A stretch of 64,000 bases of DNA. Origin: Zea mays. Taxonomy: Eukaryota; Streptophyta; Magnoliopsida; Poales; Poaceae. The stretch's first letter is position 1. The number at the start of each line of letters is the position of its first letter. A program made the translations under genes and the position numbers. Shown in pieces: positions 1 through 10,738 of the stretch. The stretch lies in NCBI RefSeq assembly GCF_902167145.1, contig NC_050104.1:97351849-97415848 (forward strand), written 5' to 3'. Below the pieces are notes generated by a model. That model was not told the origin of the DNA. It saw only the letters and a list, made by a program, of their open reading frames with translations, and ran no database searches.

Positions 1-188
1 GTCAAGCCGAAGGTATTAATGTAATTCAATACTGTCAATATTTATTCATGACAGGATAATAAAAATGTTCTGATAATGTCATTTGATTATTCATGTTATT
101 TTCTATGTTTCATATGTTTCTACTTTCATTATCACATACTGAGATGATAAAGGTATGTTCTTTATGACCTTCGTCTGAAGATCATTAT
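1..188 (+). mobile_element. Element A (Grande-like Ty3): left part of its interrupted 5' LTR
   Basis: This stretch matches 40454-40640 in the intact 3' LTR of element A with about 10 differences in 188 bases. It stops at ATTAT (184-188), where element E is inserted. The LTR resumes at 31722 with the duplicated ATTAT. The start of this LTR lies outside the window. No gene is present. Confidence 0.9.
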
Positions 189-1594
189 TGTCGGCGTTTC
201 GACCCCGGGGGGTCCTTGGACCGACGAGTGAATTGTCGCCGCGTGTCCCAGCCCAGATGGGTCGGCGCGAGACGGAGCAGGAAGGGGGGAAGAAACAGGC
301 AAAGGGGAAACCCGCGGCCTTCGTGTTGCCCTGCGCCCAGGTCGGGTGCGCTTGCAGTAGGGGGTTACAAGCGTTCGCGTGGGAGAGCCTTATGCGCCGG
401 CCCGCTCTCCCGCGCGGCCAACCTTCTCGTACGAGAGCCCTGGACCTTCCTTTTATAGGCGTAAGGAGAGGGTCCAGGTGTACAATGGGGGGTGTAGCAG
501 TGTGCTAACGTGTCTAGCAGAGAGGAGCTAGAGCCCTAAGTACATGCCGTCGTGGCAGTCGGAGAGGTTTTGGCACCCTGTTCATGTGATGTCGTGGCCG
601 TCGGAGGAGCGCTGGAGCCCTGTGGAAGGACAGCTGTCTGTGTTGTCGAATCCTTGCTGACGTTTTCTTGCTTCCGTAAGGGGCTGAGAGCCGCCGTCGT
701 CATGGAGCACGCGGGGCACCATCATTATTTGTTTACCGGGGCGAGCCAGATGGGACGCCGGTCTTGTTCCCCGTAGCCTGAGCTAGCTAGGGGTAGGGTA
801 ATGATGGCCCCTCCTGTGACGTGGTCGGTCCAAGCCCTGGGTCGGGCGAGGCGGAGGCTCCTCCGAGGTCGAGGTTGAGTCCGTCTTCCGAGGTCGAGGC
901 TGAGTCCGAGCTCTGGGGTCGGGCGAGGCGGAGTCCGTCTTCCGAGGCCGAGGATGTGTCCGAGCCCTGGGGTCGGGCGAGGCGGAGTCCGTCTTCCGAG
1001 GCCGAGGATGTGTCCGAGCCCTGGGGTCGGGCGAGGCGGAGTCCGTCGTCCAGCGTCGAGGTTGAGCCCGAGCCCTAGGGTCGGGCGAGGCGGAGCTTCC
1101 TATGGCGCCCGAGGCTGGACTTAGGTGCTGTCAGCCTCACTCTGTCGAGTGGCACAGCAGTCGGAGCGACGCAGGCGACGCTGTTTTCTTGTCAGGCCGG
1201 TCAGTGGAGCGGCGAAGTGATTGCGGTCACTTCGGCTCTGTCGACTGAAGAGCGTGCGCCAGGATAAGGTGTCAGGTGATCCTTGCATTAAATGCTCCTG
1301 CGATACGGTCGGTTGGCGTGGCGATCTGGCCAAGGTTGCTTCTCTGCGAAGACTGGGCCTCGGGCAAGCCGAAGGTGTGTCCGTTGCTTGAGGGGGCCCT
1401 CGGGCGAGACATGAATCCTCCGGGGTCGGCTACCTTTGCCCGAGGCTGGGCTTGGGCGAGGCGAGATCGTGTCCCTTGAGTGGAGTGGGCCTTGACCTTA
1501 ATCGCGCCCATCAGGCCTTTGCAGCTTTGTGCTGATGGGGGTTACCAGCTGAGATTAGGAGTCTTGGGGGTACCCCTAATTATGGTCCCCGACA
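189..1594 (-). repeat. 3' LTR of element E
   Basis: 1406 bp, TG...CA, paired with the 1354-bp LTR at 30368-31721. A TATAAAAG box reads on the minus strand at 457-450. The length difference is almost exactly one unit of the 54-bp tandem repeat inside it. By eye the two LTRs differ at roughly 2.5-3% of positions. Confidence 0.93.
840..1095. repeat. 54-bp tandem repeat inside the E LTR
   Basis: GC-rich units each begin near GGTCGGGCGAGGCGGAG and recur with a 54-bp period, best preserved from 918 to 1040. The partner LTR has the same array at about 31020-31225 with one unit fewer. This is a minisatellite, not a gene, although long open frames run through it because 54 is divisible by three. Confidence 0.85.
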
Positions 1595-1612
1595 GTAGCC
1601 CCCGAGCCTCGA
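1595..1612 (-). promoter_or_regulatory. Polypurine tract of element E
   Basis: On the minus strand the bases just before the 3' LTR read CTCGGGGGCTAC. A G-rich tract ending in CTAC at this spot is the usual plus-strand primer site of grass Ty3 elements. It confirms the minus-strand orientation of E. Confidence 0.75.
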
Positions 1613-2324
1613 AGGGAGTGTTGATACTCGCTTGGAGGCTTTTGTCGCACTTTTTTGCAAGGGGACCGGCCTTTCTCGGTTGTGTTTCGTTCCAGTGGGT
1701 GCGCGCGAGCGCACCCACCGGGTGTAGCCCCCGAGGCCTCGAAGGAGTGGTTTGACTCCTTCGAGGTCTTAACGCGTTTCGTGATGCTTCGGCCGGTCTG
1801 GTTGTTCCCTCATGCGAACTGGTTGTAGCCCGGGTGCATAGTCGAGTCCCAAGTTCTCGGGCTGGTATGTTGACGCTGTCAACGGTTTGGGCGGAGCCGG
1901 GTTTGCGAGAGCAGCCCCCGAGCCACCACACAGAGTGAGAGGACGGTCAAGGACAGACTCGGCTTTTTTCATACGCCCCTGCGTCGCCTTTCCGCAAGGA
2001 GGAGGGAGGGAAAGCGCCATGTTGCCCTCGGAGGGCGCCGAACATGGTGTCTCCAGTGAGTTGCTAATGGGTAATCCGAGTGGACGCTCGTGCCCCATTC
2101 GTTAGGGGTTGGCTAGTGGCCCGGAGGCGCGCTCCAAAAGTACCTGCGAGTGATTCACCGGACCCGGTCCCCTTTTGATGGGGTCCGAGGGCTCGATGCC
2201 TCCCTCTGGTGGGATTTCGTTACAAAATCGTTCCCATCGGTCTCGGAAATGTCCTAGGGTACCTCGGGAGCGTAGCCCGAGCCTTGGTTATGTATCGAAC
2301 GTACCCAGGGTCATCCCTCGCTCT

Positions 2325-2545
2325 GCGTGCTCTGAGGCGGCTGTCAGAACCCTTCGGGGGCCAGCCTACGAACCCCTAATCAGTAGTGGGCGCGGAGCCC
2401 GAGTGGCCTGAGGCGGCCGTTGAACCCTTCCGAGGGGCTAGCCTTCGAACCTCTGACCAGTAGTGGGCGCGGAGCCCGAGTGCTCTGAGGCGGCTGTTGA
2501 ACCCTTCCGAGGGGCCAGCCTTCGAACCTCTGATCAGTAGGGGGG
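2325..2545. repeat. 76-77 bp tandem repeat, three copies, upstream of E's antisense gene
   Basis: TGAGGCGG recurs at 2333, 2409 and 2486, each followed by a similar stretch containing GAACCCTTC and CAGTAGTGGGCGCGGAGCC. The rest of 1595-2880 is non-coding leader or promoter DNA of element E, with further clusters of the words CCCGAGCC and GCCCCCGAGG. No supported gene lies here. Confidence 0.75.
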
Positions 2546-2880
2546 CTCGGGGCCCGCTTCCTTCACGGAGAAGGATCCCTTTCGGAGTATCCCCTTTCCC
2601 GATCCCTGTGGCAAGAGAGAGAAAGAGGAAGTGGAAAAGGATACGAAAATCGAACGACGTGGCACACCTTTTTTGACGCGGTCATTATGGCGGAGGTGAA
2701 GCGTCGCCTGCTTCACCTGCCAAAGGTACCGCCTGTCCTGCCACAGAGTTAATGCGACGGGACGAGTGGTCCGCGGGGCAGTCGTTGTGCATGCGCGAGC
2801 CGTTCGAGGAACGAGTGTCTTTGAGTTTTTGAATCTCGCGGCGGGTTCAGGCGAAGTGTTGAACGGGTCTCGCCTGGGCC

Positions 2881-2890
2881 TTTATATATT
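2881..2890 (+). promoter_or_regulatory. Putative TATA box of E's antisense accessory gene
   Basis: TTTATATATT lies about 135 bp before the ATG at 3023 and drives towards it, opposite to E's own transcription. The same arrangement occurs before the homologous genes in elements A, B and C, which supports a real promoter. Confidence 0.6.
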
Positions 2891-3022
2891 CGGGAGAGGG
2901 ACCAGTGACGGTTCTTCGCTCTGCTGCTCGCCTCCCACTTAGGTTTTCGCAACCTGAGGGAATAGCCAGAGAAAGGAAACCGCACACCTCGTCCTCTCCG
3001 CCGCCACCTCTTCTGCTTGGTG

Positions 3023-3940
3023 ATGGCCGACCGGGTGACCATTGTTTCACCGCGCGACCCGTGGCCTTTCTCCACCGTCACGGTGAATGATCTGGAGGCC
3101 CTTGTTGCTGATGGTTTGCTTCGCCCTCTCTCCGGTGACTCGCAGCCGGAGTGGATGGCCCCTCCGAGCAGAGCCGCCCCGTCCCCGCCACCGGGGTATG
3201 TGCTGAGCTTCGTCTCCTTTCACGAGCGGGGGTTCAGAGTGCCGGCAAGTCGTTTTATGCGGGCGATTCTGCACGTCTACGGGGTGGAGCTGCACAATCT
3301 CAGTCCCAACTCCATCTCGCAAGCAGCCATCTTCGCGGCGGTTTGCGAAGGATATTTGGGGATTGCTCCCCACTGGGACCTGTGGACCCATCTCTTCTCC
3401 GCGGAGCTTTTTACCTCGCCGACGGGGGAAAGAAGAGTTCGCATGGCGGTGTGGGCCGGTGGCTGCATCCTCCAGTTGAGGCAGGCGCGGGCGCTGCAGT
3501 ACATCCCTGCCATCCTTGCGTCTTCGAACAAAGGGTGGCAGCGCCGGTGGTTTTATCTCCGAAATGACGACGGGAGGCTCCCGTCGTTTTCTCAACGAGT
3601 GGTGACCGCCGCCAGCAAGAACTGGCGCTACGGGGCCCCACGCGAGAGACAGAAGAATCTCCAGCCCCTTTTGAAGGCCTTGGAGGAGCTGCGAGAAAGA
3701 GGGCTCACCGCCGCGGGGGTGGTTGTCGCCATTCATCGTCGGAGGGTGCTCCCCTTGACGGAGCGGCGGCTGCCGCTTTGGGAGATGACGCGGGGGGTTG
3801 ACTTGGAGGGTTTGCAGATGTCCTCGGATCCTCTTCCCGTCGACGACCTCCACAGGCGGGTAGCCGACACGGTAGGGAAGTTAGACGCTGCCGCCTTTTC
3901 CCAGCTCTCGATGTGTCCCGATCGCCGGTGTGTGTCCCTG
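3023..3940 (+). pseudogene. E antisense accessory gene, exon 1: Transposase_28-like domain
   Basis: ATG at 3023 opens a frame to a probable splice donor CTG|GTGAGTG at 3940/3941 (306 codons, phase 0). Landmarks are GFRVP (residues 70-74), LHNLSP (90-95) and WFYLRND (176-182). The Grande-like genes in A, B and C have the same marks, with an identical 20-residue spacing between the first two. The domain matches my memory of Pfam 'Putative gypsy type transposon' (Transposase_28), whose function is unknown; despite the name, no transposase catalytic motif is visible. A short intron 3941-4018 ends TCTCTAG and returns to the same frame at GAG GTA GGG, the codons into which element B inserted. Confidence 0.72.
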
Positions 3941-4025
3941 GTGAGTGTTCGCTCCTTCTTTCTTCTTGCGTCGGATTGCCCTTGGTTCTCACAGCCGAGA
4001 CTTTTCGTCCGTCTCTAGGAGGTAG

Positions 4026-4705
4026 TGTTGGGGGCCTTTGGCTTTCGAAGGTCCTCAAAAACAAGATTTAACAGTGTTTCTGGAGTATAATGTTAGTATA
4101 ATGTGTGAACAGGTATCTTCGGACTCGAGTCGATATCACAGTAGGAGAAGCCCAAATAATACGAAGGTTGATACAGCGCCGAAGATGTGAGCAGGAAAGC
4201 TTCGGCGTGGTAGCAGAAAAGGAAACCGACTTAAAGATGAAAAGGCTATTCAGACCTCGGTGGATTACTATAGAATTACTACCAAATGTAAAGGGCATGG
4301 ATGTAATTTTATATGGGTTGTGTCCCGTGCCTATAAATAGGTGAACAGTACCCCCGTACTGGGGACGCGGACTTGGCATTTGCTTTTGCGTCACGCTTGT
4401 ACTTTTGCCTTCTTTCAAGCCGAAGGTACATTTGTAATTTGATATTATTTCTACTTTTCTATAATAATAATACAGAAATGAGTTGATAATAATACATTGT
4501 GGTTTATGCTATCTTTTGTGTTTCATATGATTCCTTCTTCATTATTATATGTTGAATTTATGAAGGTATGTCCTTCATAACCTTCGTCCGAAAATCATTA
4601 TGTCCTAAGGGAAATAATGCTTCGAAGGACGAAGGACTTTAATGTTTAACATTTCTTGTGTTGCCTTGTTCTTAATTCATAGCATTTGAGAACAAGTCCC
4701 CAACA
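4026..4705 (+). repeat. 5' LTR of element B
   Basis: 680 bp, TGTTGGGGGCC...CCCCAACA. The LTR promoter TATAAATA is at 4332-4339. Compared with the 656-bp 3' LTR I count about 8 substitutions, an 11-bp tandem duplication near 4090 and a 13-bp insertion near 4355. Confidence 0.93.
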
Positions 4706-4706
4706 T

Positions 4707-4724
4707 TGGCGCCCACCTCTGGTG
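4707..4724 (+). promoter_or_regulatory. Primer-binding site of element B
   Basis: TGGCGCCCACCTCTGGTG starts two bases after the 5' LTR, as expected for a tRNA primer site. Elements A and C have nearly the same site. The tRNA is not identified here. Confidence 0.8.
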
Positions 4725-4779
4725 AACTCACTTCCACTCTTTGAGTTTTGAACACCTTCGGCGATCATAAACCTTCGCT

Positions 4780-6297
4780 ATGGCGCCGAAGAAAGCTTCA
4801 GCAACTGGGGCTCCAGCTCTGCAACCGCTAGACCCCAATCAGGAGACTCTCTCCCTTCGGGAGGCCCGAAGCCAGAAGAGGAAGGCTGTCAGCCCGACAC
4901 CGCCAGAGGATGAGCTAGACCAAGAAATCAGAGACATGGAGATGCTTCATCAACAGGTGCAGAGGAAGAAGGAAAAGATGGCCAGGCTAGCTGAACTGCA
5001 AAGGCAGATAGACGAAGCCTCTGAAGAAGTTCGTCATCTTACTCAGGATGAGCAGAACCGAAGGCCTCAGAATAAAGACCTTCATCAAGAGGGTTTCCTC
5101 AACGAAGATGACTGGTATGAGAATTTTCACCATGGAAATTTTGCTTTTGATGATGCTTCTCCTCTGTCCGCTGAGCTGCAGGCTACACCTTGGCCTCCGT
5201 CCTACAAGCCGCCTCAGCTTCCCATATTCGACGGCCATTCAGACCCGAAGCAGTTTCTGATGAGCTACGAAGCAACAGTATCTTCGTATGGTGGCAATAC
5301 TGCAGTCATGGCAAAATCTTTTGTTATGGCTGTCAGGAGTGTTGCTCAAACCTGGTATTCCTCCCTTCGGCCAGGAACGATCACTTCATGGCAAAAGCTG
5401 AAGGACATGTTGTTAACCAGCTTTCAAGGGTTTCAGACGAAGCCGGTCACTGCTCAAGCTCTATTCCAGTGCACCCAGGATCACGAAGAATACCTTCAGG
5501 CGTATGTCCGGAGGTTCTTGCGTTTGAGGGCACAGGCACCAACAGTGCCCAATGAAATTGTCATTGAGGCCATGATCAAGGGACTTCGGCCAGGACCTTC
5601 AGCTCAGTACTTTGCTAGGAAGCCTCCTCAAACTTTGGAGAAGCTGCTCCAGAAGATGGACGAGTATATTCGTGCCGACAATGATTTTCATCAAAGAAGG
5701 GAGGAGGCTTTCAGGTTTTCTGAAATGACCAGGGGCTTCGGAGGAAGATTTTATCCGAGGCATGTTAGGTCAATTCACAACTCTACTCAAAATGATGATA
5801 AGGGAAGTCAGCAGCAAAGGCCACAGTGCTCCTCACAGGCTTCGGGGCAACAACAAAGCTCCTTCCGGCCGCCAGCTCCAAGAGGCAGAGGCGCCAGGGG
5901 CTTCGGCGGAAGGTTTGGAGATCAACCAAGGAGAATATTTTGCTTGTTCTGTGGTGAAAACAAGGGCCATACCACCAGGATGTGCCATGTTACCATCCAG
6001 AAGCAAAAGGAGATAGCCGAAGCTGCAGCACAATAGGCTCAGCCGAAGCAAATCATGCACACTGCTTCGTATCATTCGCCTTACATCCCAGAATATGTAG
6101 GCAACCACCCTGCAGTTTCTGTTGCTTCGGCGAGTCAACCTCAAGCTTCCTGGCAACATCCTCCACCTCCACCACCGCTGCAACAAGGCCAGCAGCCAGA
6201 AGGGGGCCAATATGCTCAACACCAAAGGGACTTCAGAGAACAGTCCGAAGCTCGCACAGTCAATAGCACTGTGCCAGAGTCAAAGCACATCTATTGA
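4780..6297 (+). pseudogene. gag: Element B gag polyprotein, one internal stop
   Basis: ATG at 4780 opens a 505-codon frame, broken only by TAG at 6034-6036 (codon 419); the same frame continues to the stop at 6295-6297. Order: a lysine- and glutamate-rich coiled coil (about residues 45-95), a retrotransposon capsid domain (about 150-310, with QTWYSSL and YVRRFLRL), an RG/GF-rich stretch, a zinc knuckle from about residue 388, and a Q/P-rich tail. The knuckle is CX2CX5HX4C, one residue longer than the usual CX2CX4HX4C. Gag would form the particle that packages RNA. The intact homologue in element C (504 aa) shows the internal stop is a recent nonsense change. Confidence 0.88.
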
Positions 6298-6469
6298 CAA
6301 ATATCCTACCTTGATAGTAGTCTTTTCCATTCAGTTTTATTTTCTGTGTAATAAAGGACATTTTTTAAATTTCATGTAATAGTTTCGTTGTTTGCCACAA
6401 GGAAAATATATTTTCTCCACAGGCTTAAGTTGTTGAAGCTTAAAGATTTGCGATAACAAGGAGGACCTT

Positions 6470-6803
6470 CGAATTATCAAAAATTCTTCGAAGCAACAAA
6501 AAGTCGTTCTAAGGAACGCAGAGTAAGTTTGCTGAAGTTACAAAAAGCCGTTCCAAAGGAGCGCAGTGTAAGTTTTTTGCTCCAAAGTCGTTCCAAAGGG
6601 AATGCAGAGCTTACAGCGAAAAATAAACGCTGATACCGCCTAAGTAAAAGGCGAAGCGCGAAAAGTCAACGCGAATACCGCTGAAAGTAAAAGGTGAAGA
6701 AGCTCCTAAGGGAGGCTTACAGCGAAAAATAAACGCTGATTCCGCTGAAGTAAAAGGCGAAGAAGCTCCTAAGGGAGGCTTACAGCGAAAAGTCAACGCT
6801 GGT
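6470..6803. repeat. Hairpin array between gag and the antisense gene, element B
   Basis: A chain of short inverted repeats: GAATT/AATTC, CGTTC-TAAG-GAACG, CGTTCC/GGAGCG, CGTTCC/GGAATG, then imperfect 60-65 bp units containing CAGCG/CGCTG, CGCC/GGCG and CTCC-TAAG-GGAG. Several stems differ from those in element C by paired changes, for example CGCG/CGCG in place of AGCG/CGCT. The array lies in the intergenic space where the sense and antisense genes converge. Confidence 0.75.
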
Positions 6804-7286
6804 TTAAAAAGATTATGTGTTTTATTACAGGGATGTGCATGTATCTTCGGAATAAATACCATTTTACATAGCATAACATCATCACATCATTTCGCATGGC
6901 ATAAGCATCATACATCATGCTGCATATGGCACAAGAAGGGGACACAATATCGATCTTCAGAAGAATGTTTTGAAAAAGGGGAAAATCATGCTAAGTCACA
7001 AGGAGATACACTATTGATCTTCGGAAGTGTAGCTTCGGAAAATATCTTCACGAAGCTTGGATATTCTTCATCAGAACACTACGGATATTGTTGTGATAAA
7101 TGAAAATTCTTCTTCACGAAGCATGAAAAGAAGGGAAGGTGTTTTTTTCGTCAAAGACTCAAAAACGGTACGTATGTAAAATTTCATGCATCGTAAAGAA
7201 TTGAACCATAAAAAAAGACAAGTATATTACATTCAGGATTACAAGATATTATACATATTATATTTCAGATGTTTTTACAATAGCAC
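6804..7286. other. Non-coding spacer 3' of the antisense gene, element B
   Basis: AT-rich, no supported gene. It contains AAGGGAAGGTGTTTTTTTCG at 7131-7150, a copy of the motif that also lies at 10643-10661 beyond the other end of the antisense gene. It would hold the 3' untranslated region of that gene. Confidence 0.55.
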
Positions 7287-10200
7287 CTAGTCTTCCCTAA
7301 GTACTACTTCCGCAGCATCATTCAGGAGTTGATTAACAACTTGATCCATGATAGCTTCAGCCATCTTTTTAATTTCATCGTCATCTTTCGGGGGAGGGCC
7401 CGGAGACACTTTAGTAGGATCTGAGGGAGGACAGGATACAGCTACATTGCTATTACAAATTGCGAACGAAGTTTAAAATCAAAAATTACAACACAATAAA
7501 ACCATTAGTTAATACCTATTTGCCCTTCGGGCTCTGCGCTTTTCTCAGCAGCCTCTGCTACTTTTCTAGCATCATGGATGCCCTTTTCGCTTTTTTGGAT
7601 AATTTCTCGGGCCATTTCTCGACCACCATTGTCCCAGACATCGGTGAAAAATTTTCCACCAACCATGCTAGCTTCGGCTGAAGGATCTTTTGCATCTTCG
7701 AAGGACAAGGTAGCTTCGGATTGCGCTAAAATCTTTACATGCTCGCAGCCCTTTTTCTCCAAAATGGTGGCAATCCCCCTGGCACCCGAAAAAGCACATA
7801 TGTCCCCACGGCTATTTAAAATTTCCTCGAAGGCCTCAGCTTCGTGATTAATCCATTCGATGGGATCTTCGGGGTTGCCTCTTGTAAAGTTTTCTTCGCT
7901 CGAAAATGCGCCAACGCTGGCGAAGCTAGCTTTCATTTTCTTAACACACTCCATAGATTTGTCGTAGCATCTTTTCTTGGACGAACGAAGCTCTTCAACA
8001 GTTCCTTCTAAATGATTTGCCCATTGGTCGCTAAGTTCTCGCCTCGTTTCTTCAAGTATGCGTTCCTCTTTAGCTCTGGCTAGTTGTTTTCAAAGATCTT
8101 CAATTTCACGCTTCTGAGCCTCAGCTTGACCTTTAAAAGTAGCTTCGTCTTCTTTTATTCTATTTATCAATGAATGCAATATTTTATCTTTTTCGAGACC
8201 TTCGTTCCTTAGTTCAATTACTTCGGAACGAAGGTTGCTCAGGGCCATAACACACCCTTCATCTTCGGCATCTTTTTGGGCCCTAAGGGCATTACTAAGT
8301 ATAAGGCCCTGCAAAAGAAAATGAATGTGCGTCAATAAATTTAAGCAAACGAAAAATTTTGGTTTCAAGAAAAAAACAAAGACCTCATTTTTTGCACCTT
8401 TAAGCTATTGTACGCCAAGCTGTCGGCCAGCTCGTTTTTCGACAACACCGAGAGCCCGTCTTCAAGTGTTGGGAATCCGAAGCTCTTGCTCATCTCCCGA
8501 CAGACAGAAATCTCCTTGCTGTCAGCGAGACAATACAAGAAGTCTTCTTCTCCGCTGCCGTTGAATATCAACGCCCCCTTTGGATATTTCAGTTTTTGGG
8601 CGTAAAACTGGGCCTCTTGCTTTTCTTTTTTAGACAACTTTTTCCCCGAAGCATGTCGAACAATATAATCAAGGACTTTTGGGGATGCTTCGGGGGCAAC
8701 AGCACTGATTTCTTCAACAAGAATTGGCTTTGTCATTTTTTCTTCCTCGGTTTCCAAGGATTTTACCTTTGTGGGCTCTGAAGGCCCAGCTTCAGTCTCA
8801 GTTTGTTGCTTTGGAGCTTCAGCATCAAAGATTTCAGTTTCCGCTTCGGAAGTTTCAACAGTCTTCTTCGGAGTCGTGCTTGAGGACTCAATTGTCTCCA
8901 GAACATCTAGCACAGTGACCATTCTTTTTCTTTTGGGGGTCACCGCTGGGCCCTTTTGGTTTTTTGTTGTCTCAACACTTGCTGAAGGACTTAAAATTTC
9001 CAATATTTTCGTTCCTTCAGTACTCGGTTCTTCTGCTTTCTCTGCTGAAGGTGCTTCAGCTTTTTCTTCGAACTTCGGCTCTGAAGTTAGTTCTTTAATT
9101 TCGGTGGCCGAAGAGGTTTCACCGGCGAACTCAGGCACTATAGCTGGTTCAATGTAGCGTGGCCGGTGTGTGAGAACTTTTACTCTTTGTCTCTTCGGCG
9201 CTGGCTCGCTGGGAGCGGCTGAAGCAGTTTCCTGTGCAGAAGTTGCGCTTTTTCTTTTTTGGCCCCGCGTTGGATACTGGTAGTCGGGGTACACGAACCC
9301 AATTGCGTCAAACACTCGGTTCAGTCTTTTCTTTTTCCGGCCTCCGAAGGCTGCTGACAATGCAGTATCTTCGGCCTTTGAATAAACCCCAAGTAGTTCA
9401 TCACTTACATTTTCAATGCTTTTTAGCCAGTCATCATCTGGCTCTACGAATTTGTCTCCGAATTTGAAAGTATACTTCAGCCTGATAAGTCCACCTTCGT
9501 CAGCCTCCTTTATAGTCTCTTGTGGCATTTCCCATTTTTCTGCGAGCGGCCATACTCTGAAGGCAATATGCTCTTGGACCAAATCTCTCGTTCCAATAAA
9601 AGAACAAATAACTCCGAAGGCTCTCTGGCATTCTTCGGCAGCTTCATTCATTTCAACCTTCGGCCTCCGCAGGCCGAAGCTTTGCCAAATAGGGCGCATA
9701 ATTATACCTTTAATATCTTCCCGTGTTTTCAGGTCATTCTTCACATAAAACCATTCTGTCATCCAGTCGCCGGGCCATCTCTTCTGAAAGGTTGGCACGG
9801 GACAGCTTGACCCAGACCGAGAAACGAAACTGTAGCAGCCAAAATTATTGTGATACTGTTCCTTACCCCAGGGTTTTGTCTCGTATGATAATTCGTGTAT
9901 GTTGCAGAAACTTTTCACATCAGGTTCCAGACCTTGGCTTCTCACGGCCCACACGAAGATATTCAGCCTTATGATTGCTTCGGGGGTAAGTTGGTGAAGA
10001 TAGACTTCAAATATCTTCAGCACCTCTACGACAAAGTTGCTCAGGGGAAATCGAAGTCCAGCTTTCAAAAAGCTTCGGTACACTACGACTTCATTTTCTT
10101 CAGGGTTCGCACAAGTCTTTTCTCCTTCGTCGGCCCTCACAACGGACAAGTCCCGGAAATATCTTCCCCTCATGTTGACAAGATGATTTTCTTTGATACT

Positions 10201-10431
10201 TGATTTGCAGAAAATCGCATGGCTTGGTCGCCAAGGGCGATCTTCGGAGTCTTCACCACCACTATCCACATCATAACTGTCGCTGTCATCAGTATCTTCA
10301 GACAAACCTTCTAAAATCTCTTTGGTGATTTTTTCTGTATTGGTCTTCGACGTTGCTATAAGAAACCCCAGGTTTTTCTCTTCAGAGAGACTCAGCTTCA
10401 TCTCGGCAGCAGCCTTCTTATCTTCAGACAT
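7287..10431 (-). pseudogene. Element B antisense accessory gene, three exons, one nonsense codon
   Basis: Predicted exons on the minus strand: 10431-8398, 8308-7516, 7420-7287, separated by GT-AG introns of 89 and 95 bp. They sum to 2961 nt, exactly 987 codons, with TGA at 8092-8090 as the only internal stop. The start is the ATG of MSEDKKA; codons before it lack an ATG. Exon 1 encodes an acidic N-terminus, a Transposase_28-like domain (GLRFP, LHQLTP, WFYVKND), a basic patch GRKKKRLNR and a long S/T/E/P-rich region. Exon 2 is coiled coil plus a conserved C-rich domain. Exon 3 is a short helix ending VVLRED. Function unknown; possibly DNA- or RNA-binding (inference). Exon 2 has the same length (793 nt) in element C. 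Confidence 0.8.
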
Positions 10432-10575
10432 CTTCGGAAACACTAAAAAACTGTTTTCAACGCCGAAGCTTAAAAACTTAAAAAGCTAAGCAAGTCTTGG
10501 TGCGCAAGAGCTAAAAATTGAGTGAGCAAGAGCAGATGGCAAGAAAGCGTATCAAATGAGCTCGCGGTATGCTCT

Positions 10576-10583
10576 TATTTATA
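10576..10583 (-). promoter_or_regulatory. Putative TATA box of B's antisense gene
   Basis: TATAAATA on the minus strand, about 145 bp before the ATG at 10431. The stretch 10584-10738 between it and the 3' LTR holds the bracket motif (10643-10661) and the polypurine tract AGGGGCTAC just before the LTR. Confidence 0.65.
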
Positions 10584-10738
10584 CGCCCAGTGCGTTGAAA
10601 ATTGGAAGACCCCGCTTGTCAGTGAATGTTGCTATTCTAGCAAAGGGAAGGTGTTTTTTCGGACCTTCGGCTTAAGGCCTTCGTCCATGTCGCAATCTAA
10701 ATTTATTATTCTAACAAATTAATATTGCGAGGGGCTAC

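Noticed and set aside
189..1594. Several long open frames inside the E LTRs (also 30368-31721)
   Set aside because: They follow the GC-rich LTR and its 54-bp repeat, are present on both strands, and show no domain. They are by-products of base composition.
8325..10203. Plus-strand open frames over B's antisense gene (and the same over C at 53497-55334)
   Set aside because: They are short, lack domains, and overlap the conserved minus-strand exons, which explain the sequence better.
7287..10431. A DNA transposase, as the Pfam name Transposase_28 could suggest
   Set aside because: No DDE/D catalytic pattern or terminal inverted repeats belong to this gene, and it always sits inside LTR elements.
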